A DNA stretch of 49,394 bases from Mastigamoeba balamuthi. Taxonomy: Eukaryota > Evosea > Mastigamoebida > Mastigamoebidae. Made by a program: the position numbers and the translations under genes. The stretch lies in NCBI GenBank assembly GCA_902651635.1, contig CACRSC010001202.1, positions 15,059 through 64,452 on the forward strand, in the 5' to 3' direction. The notes beneath the pieces were generated by a model that ran no database searches, was not told the DNA's origin, and was given only the letters and a program-made list of their open reading frames with translations. This document shows, piece by piece, positions 22,822-33,631 of the stretch (position 1 is the stretch's first letter; every line of letters begins with the position of its first letter).

Positions 22822-23847
22822 ATGGGCTCCGCGTCGTCGTCTCAGCGCAGCCTGAAGCCCAAGGCCGAGTCGTCCAAGAAGAGCCTCACGCCGGTCACGG
22901 GGCTCTCGGCGTCGATGGCCGCCATGAACGAGCCCCACGACGACATCGACGAGCCCACCGCGACGGTGGCATCGGAGCAGCAGGCAGCCAAGGGCGGGCA
23001 GAAGCAGGGGGTCCAGGACGCGCCCCCGGGCGTGGTGATACCCTCGCTGGGCGCCTCGATCCGGGCCATCGTCGAGAGGACCGACGCGAGGCCCAAGGAC
23101 AGCGTCGTGCCGACCACAGGAGAGCTCGACACCAAACTGGCAGTGCGAGCATGCTGGGAAGTGGGCGGGTGGTACGAGGTGCTCACTACGCAGATCCGCA
23201 GAAGTCGATCCCGCTCGAGTGGATGCGCAAGTACTCGATCGGCATCTTCGAGATCGACGTGCAGCATAAGAAATTGTTCGCCCCTGCTCACCGATTGCGG
23301 ACCTGTACCGCACGCATGCTGACGCCGACTCCCGCAGGTTCGACATCATCTTCACTCTGCAGAAGCTCAAGGTGCGGCGGGATTCCTGCGAATGCGATCG
23401 CATGGGGACTCACGAGGGTGCGCGCAGGACCACAACTACGACGGAGCAGAGGCGGTGATCGGGGGGTGCATCGACTACACCAAGTACCACTTCGCCACCG
23501 AGGAGAAGCTTATGAAGGTCGCGGGCTACCCGGGCTTTCCCAAACAAAAGTCCGAGCACAAGACCTTTGTCGACAAGTGCCTCGAGGCCGTCTACAGCTT
23601 CGACTTTGGCGACATGCCCGCAAGTGAGCCGCAGTGCCCCCCCAGCTCACTGAGCACAAACTCGACTCACTTGGCGTCGCCATCCGCAGTCGACAGGTTC
23701 TCCGACTTCCTGTTCGACTGGCTCGTCCAGCACATCCAGGACTCGGACCACGAACTGGGCGACTGGCTGCTGTCCCCCGACAACACCGATGCGCTGGACC
23801 GCGTTGTCAAGGAGGGCTTCATCGTGGAGCCCCCGCACTCCTCTTGA
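22822..23847 (+). CDS. Hemerythrin-domain protein with N-myristoylation-type start
   Basis: Exons 22822–23142, 23202–23275, 23338–23371, 23428–23623 and 23690–23847 give 260 residues. The protein starts MGSASSSQ, a typical N-myristoylation signal, followed by about 100 low-complexity residues. The hemerythrin domain keeps ligand His129 (DVQHKKLF), His164 and Glu168 (YHFATEEKLM), His187 (SEHKTF), and His223 and Asp228 (HIQDSD). At the first His of the usual HxxxH pair it has Gln183 (CAA). Bacteriohemerythrins bind oxygen at a di-iron site; with one ligand changed, metal or oxygen binding may differ. Membrane-proximal location is inferred from the lipid signal. Splice joins are fixed by the domain match, including GTTCGC–CAG inside KKLFDII. 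Confidence 0.85.
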
Positions 23848-23922
23848 AGTGGTCCAAATAGATATTTCTGGGCGATCTGCCTCCGCAACACAATTGCTTT
23901 CATTCCGCCATCATCCGCATTG

Positions 23923-25353
23923 ATGGAAAGAGCGGCGCAGCTCGGAATGGAGCCTCGAGGAAGCTGGGAGATTGCGTTCGACGTGTCGTCGAGTTCTCCT
24001 TTGCTGTGCCCTCTGCTCAAGGGTGACCCTGGCGGCACGCTGCCACCGTCCAAAGAGGGGTCCTACGCCGCTGTCGATCTTCGATTCAGCTCCACCCCAG
24101 CGGACTCAATCGACGAAGGCGAGGAAAGAGATGAGGAAGACTATAGAGAGCCAGACCTGCGGAGCCTGTGGGAGGGCGATGCCTCCTCGGCTCTCCAGAG
24201 GGCTCTGCAGACCCGCGTGATTGCCTCCATGTCGCCGCAGAGCGGCCCCGCGGGGTTCTTCCTCGACAAGGCCCGCACGTCGCTGGCCGACGAGATGGCG
24301 TTCCTCGCGCGAGCGCTCGACCGCGGCAAGCTCGTCGGCAACTGCTGGAGCCGCATGGTCGTCGGCCCTCGGGGCAGCGCCACGTCGAGCTTCCTGCGCG
24401 GCCTCGTCGTCGCCCTGCAGCACCTGACGGCGCACACGCTGTGCGTCTGGTGCGACGCTGGTGCAGCGCACACCGCCGGCCTGGCGCGGTCCCCCGCAGA
24501 GGTCATATGCGCCGCTCTGGCGAGGCTCGCGCCATCGATGCCCGTGCCCCAGGTGCTGCGCGACGACATCGGCCAGCTGGTGCGGGCGCTCGGCCGCGTC
24601 GGGCTGCGCGTCCTCCTGGTGATCGACGAGTTCCCCGCGGTCTACAGGCTCCCCAGAGACGAGGGCTCCCGCTGGGTCGCGCAGGTGTACGCCCTGGGCC
24701 AGATGTCGGCGTTCCCCCAGTCGCACCTCTGCGTGCTCGGCGCGAGCTGCCCCGAGGCCCGCAGCCTGATCTTCGGGAAGCTGCCGCTGGACAGTCTCTG
24801 CTTCCCGTCGTACTGGGGCCGCATGTGCAACCTCGGCTCGGACCGGCTCGAAGTGAAGACCCTCTCGCCCCTGCTGGGCCGCTCGGAGCTCGCCCGCTTC
24901 GTGCGGGAGAGCTGGGGAGCAGAGGGCGAGCGACTGCTCGAAGCCTCTGGCGGCCTCGACGCCGCTCTGGCCGCAACAGGCGGCAGCTACGGGCAGTTGG
25001 ATGCTCTCGGCGTTCGCATGGTGAGCGGCAATCCAGCCATCGAGCTGCTGCCGCAGGAAGTGGACCCCGTGGCGATGGAGCAGCACACGGCGGTGCTGGG
25101 GGCGCTGGCTCGTGCGATGGCCAGGAGACACCGCGAGGGCGGGGGCACAGACAAGCTGGGGGACGACCCGTGGCAGCTCGTGTCGTGGGTCGCCTGGCAG
25201 GACCTGCGGCTCGCAGACGACGTTCCGCTGGCTGCACTATACGCGGCTTGCAACGAGGGCGTCGTCGTCTACGAGGAGTCGGACACGCAGGAGCGCCTGC
25301 GGTTCGCCTCGGTGGCTCACGCGAGGGCTGCAATCGAGAGCCAAGGGCTCTAG
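23923..25353 (+). CDS. STAND/Crinkler-type NTPase-like protein
   Basis: A single-exon frame of 476 residues starting MERAAQLGMEP. The P-loop position reads GPRGSATSS (about 148–156), a degenerate Walker A lacking the usual GKT/S. Walker B is good: VLLVIDEFPAVY (DEF about 235–237). The order (P-loop, helix-rich section, hhhhDEF, then CVLGASCPEARS) fits the NTPases of RHS/Crinkler-like proteins. The altered P-loop suggests weak or no ATP hydrolysis. The C-terminal part (QLVSWVAWQDLRLADDVPLA) is helical and unassigned. It may be related to the longer protein at 17864–20638, although direct identity is low. A second in-frame ATG lies eight codons downstream. Confidence 0.6.
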   Translation: MERAAQLGMEPRGSWEIAFDVSSSSPLLCPLLKGDPGGTLPPSKEGSYAAVDLRFSSTPADSIDEGEERDEEDYREPDLRSLWEGDASSALQRALQTRVIASMSPQSGPAGFFLDKARTSLADEMAFLARALDRGKLVGNCWSRMVVGPRGSATSSFLRGLVVALQHLTAHTLCVWCDAGAAHTAGLARSPAEVICAALARLAPSMPVPQVLRDDIGQLVRALGRVGLRVLLVIDEFPAVYRLPRDEGSRWVAQVYALGQMSAFPQSHLCVLGASCPEARSLIFGKLPLDSLCFPSYWGRMCNLGSDRLEVKTLSPLLGRSELARFVRESWGAEGERLLEASGGLDAALAATGGSYGQLDALGVRMVSGNPAIELLPQEVDPVAMEQHTAVLGALARAMARRHREGGGTDKLGDDPWQLVSWVAWQDLRLADDVPLAALYAACNEGVVVYEESDTQERLRFASVAHARAAIESQGL

Positions 25354-25650
25354 CATTGCTACCCCGTCTGGCTGCGATGTGTGCCATGAGTCACGACCGC
25401 CTGAACGCCTCAGAGATAACACTGGGAAGGCCTATGGCCTCGCCTACACAAATGAACAAAAACCGAGTGGAGCTGCTGGCGTTTTTTTGAACGTGCAGGG
25501 GATCGCGGAGCCAAAAATATCGCAGATCGGAGAACAATCGGAGTATCTCGCAAAGAGCAGCGCAGCCCCGCAGCTCGTGAACCCACCAAAGAGGCGCCAA
25601 CAGCGAGCAACCGAGATCCAGCGCCACCCAGCGCCTGCCGGGGTCCAGCC

Positions 25651-28600
25651 ATGACGCAGGCGTACGAGGAGCACCTGGCCATGGGGCAGGCGGGCCCCGA
25701 GACGGTGGCCGCTGCGCCGTGGGACGCGGCGACGCGCGTGTGGGTGTCGGACGCCGCCGAGGGCTTCGTGCTGGGCACCGTCGTCGCACGCGAGGGCGCG
25801 GCAGTCACCGTCCGCCTCGACGACGCCCGCGAGGTGCGCGCGGAGCTCGACAGGCAGGGCGGGCACGCGGGGGGCGGGGTGCTGGGGGCCGAGAGGACCA
25901 ACCCGCCGTACCTCGACGGCGTCGAGGACATGTCGCAGCTCTCGGAGCTCAACGAGAGCAGCGTCCTCCACAACCTCCGCTTCAGATACAGGTTAGCCCC
26001 CTTCCCTCCCGTCCTCCTCCCTGCCTCCTGTCTCCTCCTGCCACGTCCTAGTTGCGTTGCTGGGGTCGCATGGCCCGTTGCTGCTCTGTGGGGCTCTTTT
26101 GGTGAGGGGGAGTGGCTGCACTCCTTCTCGGATGGGCAGAAGTTCGGAATGCCCGCTTGCCCGCCGTATTTGTGTGACGTGGCTTCAGTTTGCTCTGTTG
26201 TGGCAGGAGCGATTGGGGCCAGTGCTTTGGTGCGCTGGTTTTCACTGGGCAATACCGCTGCTGTGGCTGTCCATCCACAGTGTCATCCGTCGCCCGTTTG
26301 CCGTTACTTCCCGCGCGACTGTGGGGCTGACTAGGATGTTCGTGTGCGCAGTGCCACGCGAATACACACGTACAGCGGGCTGTTCCTCGTGGTGGTGAAC
26401 CCCTACGCAGCGCTGCCCATCTACACGCCCGCCATCACGCGCATGTACGAGGGCCGCAGGCGCGACGAGGTCGCCCCGCACGTCTTCGCCGTCGCCGACG
26501 AGGCCTACCGCTCCATGATCGCCTCCAAGAAGAACCAGTCCATCCTCATCACCGGCGAGAGCGGCGCCGGCAAGACCGAGGCTCGCAGATCACTCCTCGC
26601 GAATCAATTGATTCGGGCCGGCTGACACACCGCGCAGAACACCAAGCGAGTGATCCAGTACTACGCGACGGTGTGCCGCAGACAGGACAAGCTCGTGGGC
26701 CAGCTCGAGGAGCAGATGGTCAAGGCCAACCCCATCCTCGAGGCCTTTGGCAACGCCAAGACGATGCGCAACGACAACTCGTCGCGGTTCGGCAAGTTCA
26801 TGCAGATCCAGTTCACCGCCAACGGCCTCGTCGCCGGCATGAAGACCGTCCACTACCTCCTCGAGCGCTCCCGCATCTGCGGCAGGCTCAAGGGCGAGCG
26901 CTCCTTCCACATCTTCGTTCGCTCCTCCTCCCTCGCTCTCAGTCCTCCGGTTTCTCTCAGTCTCAACGTGTTTTTGGCGTTCTGTTACAGTACCAACTAC
27001 TGGCGGGGGCGTCGCCGGAGCTGAGGGCGGAGCTGAAGCTCGGGGCGCCGGGGGACTACGAGTACCTTCGGAGCGGCGAGTGCTACGCGATTGACGGAGT
27101 GGACGACGCCAAGGCGTTTGAGGAGACCAAGGCTGCCATGTCGCTCTTCGGCATCAGCCCCGAGGCGCAGTCCGAGGTCTTCCGCGTTGTCTCGGCCGTC
27201 CTCTGGCTCGGCAACGTCCGCTTCCACGACAACCAGCAGGAGGAGGCCCAGGTGTCCTCCCTCCCATCACATTGCTCCCAGTATCCACCCCTTTTCTGTC
27301 TCGGCCGCTCGCTGTCTGCTATGTGTTCCCTGTTCACCCTGTCTCTCACCCGCGATCTCTTTGTCTTCGCGTAAGAGTACTGCTCTATCCTCTCCTCCTA
27401 ACGCCGTAAGCTACGAAGGTGTCGACACCCGAGGCACTGGAGGCAGCGGCGCAGCTGCTGGGCCTCGGGCGCGAGCTGCTGGAGCGCGGCCTCCTCAAAA
27501 AGAGGATCAACGCCGGAGGGCAGGCGGTGATCACGAGCCAGAAGGCCGCGATGGCCGGAGCCTCGCGCGACGCGCTGGCGCGGGCTCTGTACGACAAGCT
27601 GTTCGACTGGCTGGTTCGGACGATCAACCAGACGATCAGCCACGACGGGCGCACGGCCAGCTTCATCGGCGTCCTCGACATCGCGGGCTTCGAGATCTTC
27701 GAGACAAACAGCTTCGAGCAGCTCTGCATCAAGTGCGTCTCTCCCGCTGATGGAGGGGCTCCAAATCAATTGTGTTGCGCCCCATTCTCAACCTCTGGGC
27801 CTGCGTGCTGCTGGGCTACTGCAGCTTCACCAACGAGAAGCTGCAGCAGTTCTTCAACCACCACATGTTCGTGCGCGAGCAGGACGAGTACGCGCGCGAG
27901 AAGATCACCTGGTCGCACCAGGACTTCGGGCACCTGCTCAAGGACACGATCGACATGATCGAGCGCCCGGGCAGCGGCATCTTCGCCGTCCTCGAGGAGC
28001 AGTGCTTCCTGCCCTCGGGCAAAAACGAAGGCAACGAGCGCCCGCACCGCCCCCGCGCAGCCGCCGCCCTCGTGCTGACCGCGGGGGACCCGCAGCGTTC
28101 CTGAGCAGGCTGTACAACACGTTCGGGCGCGGGAGCCCGTCGTTCCAGCAGCCCAAGACGTCGAGCAGCGAGTTTGTGCTCAAGCACTACGCGGGGTGGG
28201 TGACGTACACGGTCGACGACTGGCTGACGCGCAACAAGAACCCGCTGCACGAGGACCTCGTCGAGGCCACGCGCCAGGCCCGCGTGCGGCTCGTCCAGGA
28301 GCTCTTCGCCGCCGACACCAACGCGGCCGCGGCCGTCGCCGCCGCCGCCGCCGCGCGCAGGGGCAAGAGCTCCAACATGGACACGGTCTCGTCGCAGTTC
28401 CGCGGGCAGCTGGCGACGCTGATGGGCACGCTCGACCAGACCGAGCCGCACTTTGTGCGCTGCATCAAGCCCAACCACGGCAAGCAGTCGTGGGTCGTCG
28501 ACGCGGCGCTGGTGCTCGACCAGCTGCGCTGCAACGGCGTGCTCGAGGGCATCCGCATGTCGCGCCTCGGCTACCCGCTGCGCGTGCCCTTCCTCGACTT

Positions 28601-31600
28601 TGTGCGCCGCTTCCGCATGCTGGCCCCGCAGCAGCACGAGCGCGGCGGCCTCCCGCAGAGCCCCTCGGCCGCCGCCGACTACATCCTCTCGTGCACGCCG
28701 CTGCGCAGGCCCGAGGACTACCAGATCGGCGTCACCAAGGTCTTCTTCCGTGCCAACAAGAACGCGACGCTCGAGCGCCTGCGCAACGACAAGGTCGCCA
28801 AGTCGGCGGCGGCCATCCAGCGCGCGTGGCGCCGGCACGTCTTCGTGCGCGGGTACGCCGCGTGGCGCGAGCAGCACGGGGCGGCCAAGGTCATCCAGAA
28901 GAACGCGGCGCTGTGGCTGGCCTCGCGGCGCAAGGCCTGGGACCGCGTCTTCCTCTCGCTCAAGCCGATGCTCAAGACGGGCAAGCTCGACGAGGAGATG
29001 CAGGCGCTGCGCGAGGAGACCCGCGGGGCCCGCGACGCGGCCGCCCGGGCGCAGCGCGCGGCAGACGAGCTGCGCGAGGCCGACAGGGCCAAGGAGCGCC
29101 GCATCGACGAGCTCGACGCGGAGCTGCAGGAGCAGAGCACGCGCAGCAACCAGCTCAGCCTCGAGCTCAAGGAGCGCCGCGCCGCGCTCGCGCTGCTGCA
29201 GAGCACGTCGGCGCAGCGCGAGGGCCAGCTGGCGCAGCAGGTCGACGAGCTCAAGGCGGCGCTGGCGGCAGAGACGGCGGCAAAGGCCGTGCTGGGCCGC
29301 AACTACGTGGCGGCCACGGGGCTGCTGCAGGACGCCCAGGCCGAGCTCGCCTCCTCGCGCGAGGCCGCGGGGTCGCTCGAGCGCGCCAAGGCGGCGCTGG
29401 CCGCGCAGCTCGCCGAGTCGCAGGAGCGCCTGGCGCGCGCAGAGGCCGCCGGGTCCGCCGCCTCGACAGCGCGGGCGGCGCTGGCGCAGGAGCTCGCGGC
29501 GACGAAGGAGCGGCTCGCGGAGGAGAGCGCGGCGCTGGGCGAGGCGCGCGAGGCCGAGGAGGCGCTGCAGCGGGACCTCGTGACGGCGCGGCGCGAGCTG
29601 GAGCGGACGGGGCAGGCACTGGCCAAGGCCGAGCGGACGAGCAAGCAGAACGACGCCAAGATGGCCGACATGGAGGCGTCGCTGGCGCGCGACCAGCGGC
29701 AGTCGGCCGAGAGCAGGAGCGCCGCGTCGCGGCAGGTCGACGAGGTGCGCAAGCAGCTCGACGAGCAGGTCGCCGCGCAGGCCGCGCTGCGCTCGGAGCT
29801 CGAGGGGTCGCTCGAGGAGCTCGCGATGGCGCGCCAGAAGCTCGCGAGGGAGCGCGCCGACCGCGAGCGGCTCGACCGCGGCCTGCAGGAGGCGCGCCAG
29901 CAGCTCGACGAGGCCACCATCGCGCTCGGCTCGGAGCGCGCGACGCGGGCGGCCCTCGAGGCCGCGGCGGCCGAGCAGCAGACGTCGGCGGCTGCGGTGT
30001 CCGAGGAGCTCGCGCGCGAGCGGAGCGCTCGGCAGCGGCTCGAGAAGCTCAAGAAGCAGCGCGACGGCGACCTCGCGGCCGCGGTGGCCGAGCGCGACGC
30101 GGCGGCCGCGCGGGCGTCCGAGGGCGCCGAGCGCGTCGCGGAGCTCGAGCGCGCGATCGACGAGCTGGGGCTGCGCATCGAGAGCGACGCGCGGGCCAAG
30201 GAGGAGCTGCAGAACACGCGCGACGCGCTCGAGGCGCAGATCGCGGACCTGCGCTGGCAGCTCGAGGAGCTCGCGGGGAAGGAGCAGTCGCTGCGCTCGC
30301 TCGTGCGCGAGAAGCAGGTCCTGCGCGACCGCGTCGCCGAGGAGACGGCGCTGCGCGAGGCCGCCGAGGAGAGCGCGCGCTCGCTGGGCGCAGAGCTCGC
30401 TGCGGCCCGCGAGCGCGCCAAGTCGACGGTCGACGCGCACAAGTACGCGCTGCTCGAGCGCAAGTCGCGCGAGCGCGAGGCGGCGCTGGCCAAGGAGCTC
30501 GACGACGCGCGCCAGCGCATCGAGCGCGACGAGCGCGCGGCCGAGAAGCTCGGCGAGGAGCTCGACGCCCGTACGCGCGAGCTGGACGACCGCACGCGGG
30601 CCTGCGCGCGGCTCGAGGCCGACGGGCGGGCGCTGCGCGAGAGCACGTCGCAGGCGCAGCAGGAGGCGCGGGCGCTGCAGGCGCAGGTGGGCGCGCTGCA
30701 GTCGCAGGCGCGCAAGGCGCAGCAGGAGGCGGCGGCGCTGCGGGCGCAGGCGCAGGACGAGGGCGAGCGGGCGGCGCAGCGGCTGGGCGAGCAGAAGCGC
30801 GAGTACGAGGCGGCCGTCGAGGAGCTGCAGCAGCAGGTGGCCTACGCGCAGGAGCGGCTCGCCAAGGCGCAGGCGGCGGCCAAGCAGGCGGCCGAGAGCG
30901 CCAAGCAGACCGAGGAGCTGCGCAAGGCCGAGCAGGACATGCTGGCCCTCAAGGAGGGCTTCGAGGCGCAGCTCCGCGACTACGCACGCCCCTGCCCCTC
31001 CCTCCCAGCCTCTCCGCGGGTCCCATCGGGAGCAGCAGGGGCTCACGAGCGCCGACGTGCGCACAGGAGAACGCGGAGAAGGAGTGGGCGCGCAAGATGG
31101 CCAAGACGGAGGAGTCGGTCAAGCAGCTCGCAGCGCAGGTCGAGAAGGAGCGCGCGCGGCGCCTCGCGGAGACGGCGGAGCTCGAGGAGAAGATACACGC
31201 GCACGCGCGGACCGCAGAGGTGCGCACCCGGACCGCCCAGACGCGCTACCCGCTCCGCCCAGACGCGCTAGCCCGTGCTCGCACCAGCCTCGTCTCACGC
31301 GCGGGGCCCCGGACGACCGCAGGAGAGGAACCAGGAGATCGCGAAGCTGCGGGAGCTCGTCAAGGCGGAGAAGCTGCGGAGGCGCGAGACGGAGGACTCG
31401 CGGCGGACACAGGACGACAGCCTGCTCAAGGAGCGCGGCCTGCGCGAGAAGGACCGCCAGGAGCTCGCGGCGGCCAACGAGCGCGTCGAGAAGGCGCTCG
31501 CGGAGATGGCGACGCTGCGCGCCAAGAACATCCGCCTCGAGGAGCAGTACGAGGAGGCGCAGCTGCGGGCCCTCAAGGCCCTGACGCCCACCAAGCAGCC

Positions 31601-32380
31601 GGCGTCCGAGTGCGCACCCCCCGCAGCTCGCGGGGGCAGGGAGGAGGCAGTGGGGACTCACACAGAGCGCTGCGCCGCACAGGCATAAGGCGACGGTGGT
31701 CTCGCGGGAGAACAAGGCGCTGCGGGACGAGAACAGGGAGCTGAGGGGGAGGGCCAAGGCGCTGCAGGACAAGGCGGCCGAGCTGCAGGAGGAGAACGCG
31801 GCGCTAGCCAAGAAGTTCCAGGAGCACGAGAAGGAGATCAGCTCGCTCAAGTACCAGATGGCCCGCAAGTCCACTCCTCCCGTGCGTTGGCCCTGCGCTT
31901 GGCGGCCGCCCCTCACAAGACGCTTGCGGGGCGCAGGCACCGGTCGACAAGCGGCCCGTGAACACGCCGTACCCGACGGGCCCGCGGCGAGACTCGTACT
32001 GGATCGAGCAGCTCGAGAAGGAGAAGCAGGAGATGAAGGCCGCGACGGAGCACCTGCGGTCGGACCTGTGCAAGGCGCGGGGCAGCGTTCACCAGCTCGA
32101 GGAGCAGCTCGAGCGCGAGGTGCGCAAGCGCGACGCCAAGATCGCCGAGTGGATGAAGCAGGCGGATGCGCTGGGCAGGCAGAACGTGGCGCTGCAGGAG
32201 CGCGTCGAGGAGCTGCGCGTGGCCGTCGACGTGGGCCGCCGCAGCAGCCTCTCGTCTCGCGAGAGGGCCGCCCAGCGGAGGGCGCTCGACGAGTGGGCCC
32301 TCGACGCCGCCGCCGAGGACGTGCAGCTCGAAATCGAGGAGCCGCTGGTCCAGCAGGACGACGACGCCGCCGCTCAGTGA
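25651..32380 (+). CDS. Myosin II heavy chain
   Basis: Eleven exons (25651–25991, 26352–26580, 26638–26916, 26991–27251, 27419–27732, 27825–28030, 28096–30983, 31067–31219, 31323–31603, 31683–31881, 31937–32380) give about 1864 residues. The motor has the P-loop GESGAGKT (182–189), switch [11 protein letters not shown] (235–244) and switch II DIAGFE (457–462), with [15 protein letters not shown] after it. Two IQ-type motifs follow ([23 protein letters not shown]; about 780–830). The rest is a long coiled-coil tail for bipolar filaments. Role: contractile force in cytokinesis, cell cortex and motility. Introns after exons 2 and 6 have GC donors (GAG|GCTCGC, AAG|GCAACG); the exon 7 end is either GC (30984) or a weaker GT at 31020 that would insert a Pro-rich break. 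Confidence 0.96.
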
Positions 32381-33557
32381 CCCCGGCCGAGAGCCGCCGG
32401 TTCCCCCCAACTGTGTAATCAAAGTGAATGCCGCTATGGAGGCATCGCATCGCCGCCGTGGCTGCTCCGGGAGGGCGCGGGCGGGTGTGGGCGGGACGGT
32501 CTCACTTGTGCCTCAGGACGGTCTAGCAGCTGCTCTGGCTCTCGTCGGCTCGCAACTCGCGGGCTGAGCGATTGAGTGATTTTCGCTTCCCGTTAATACA
32601 CTGACTGCGCGGTCTGTGCAGCCGTCTGCTTGGTCTGTTCACACTGAAGAAGGAAGGACCGGACCAAATACAAGGAATGGAGGCCCATCTATGCGCACTC
32701 GCGGCGGACGGAACAGCCCTGTGCGTACTGAGACGGCGGCGGCAACAGCGTGCTGTTACCGTTGACTGCCTGGCGAGGCACCCAGGGCTAGTCATAAGCC
32801 GATCAGCCAGTGATTTCTCATGAACCCTTGACGAAGGAATTCGAGAACCCACAACACGAAGCAGCGCTCTGTGCGACGCTCTTGTGGATGCTCTCCGAGC
32901 AAGCGCGCCCTGAAGCAGCTTGGAAGAGGGTACGGCGCACGAAAAAGGAAAGACGGACCCATTGTGACGCACTCTGCGGGGAATGGAAAAACCCCGCACA
33001 CACCGAAGCGGCGGCTTCTCCGTGCCTGTCCCAGCAGGCCGCCCTGTGCGGCACCGCGGGCAGGTGCGAGTCGTGAGAACGAGACCACTCGTCTGTGCCT
33101 GATTTCTCAAGAAGCCATGAAGAACAACGGATGGGAGAACGACTAAGCTCATGTATGCATGTGCTTGAGCACCGTTGCTGCGCTCACACGCGGCAGCCGC
33201 TGTTCAACGCTCAGAGCAATGCTCTACAAGCATACGAGCAAGAGGAGGGCCCTGAGACCCTCGAGGGGAAGCGGGGGGACGAAAGAGGGAAAGACGGTTG
33301 CAGGGGCACATCCGCACACCAGACGCCGATCCACTCAGATTCTCTGGGGGGCCGACGATCGATCGGCGGTCAGGGCGAATCTGCAGCTGACGCAAGAGAG
33401 TGAAATCTACGTCAGGGCGAATGACGTGGGGGCTGCGCCTGTGCCGCTGTTCATTTTCTAATCCACAGCCCCGCTTGCGAGGAGCGCACAGCACAGCACA
33501 GCGCAGCACCGCACAGCCCGCAGCCAGCAGAGCACAGTACAGCAGTACATCAAAAAG
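32381..33557. other. Intergenic, 1.2 kb, no supportable gene
   Basis: Frames on both strands exceed 80 codons, but none has an ATG start together with recognisable features. The most protein-like is a plus-strand frame at about 32813–33076 (reads LTKEFENPQHEAALCATLLW), which lacks an ATG in frame and may be a relic. The right end (33484–33545) is rich in GCACAG-type repeats. Confidence 0.35.
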
Positions 33558-33631
33558 GAAACAACAGCAGCAGCAGAGGCAGCAGCAGCAGAGACAGCAG
33601 CAGCAGCAACAACAACAACAACAACAGCAAC
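33558..33631. repeat. CAG/CAA repeat in the lysozyme leader
   Basis: An imperfect trinucleotide array, first CAG then CAA, runs up to the base before the ATG of the lysozyme gene. It lies in the presumed 5' UTR. Confidence 0.85.

Noticed and set aside
27816-31064. Open frame of 1082 codons on the minus strand opposite the myosin tail
   Set aside because: It mirrors the highly GC-biased coiled-coil coding sequence of myosin; its Leu/Arg-rich translation has no domain and arises from absence of stops in GC-rich antisense.
28196-31744. Open frame of 1182 codons on the plus strand, overlapping myosin in another frame
   Set aside because: A shadow frame (Gly/Arg/Ala-rich); only the last 50 codons of its 3' part are real, being myosin exon 8 read in frame.
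32523-33152. Minus-strand frame of 209 codons after myosin
   Set aside because: Arg/Ser/Cys-rich without heptads, signal or domain; a competing plus-strand frame covers part of it.
33484-33631. CRISPR-like array
   Set aside because: The repeats are trinucleotide CAG/CAA and GCACAG microsatellites with no regular spacers; the window is eukaryotic.
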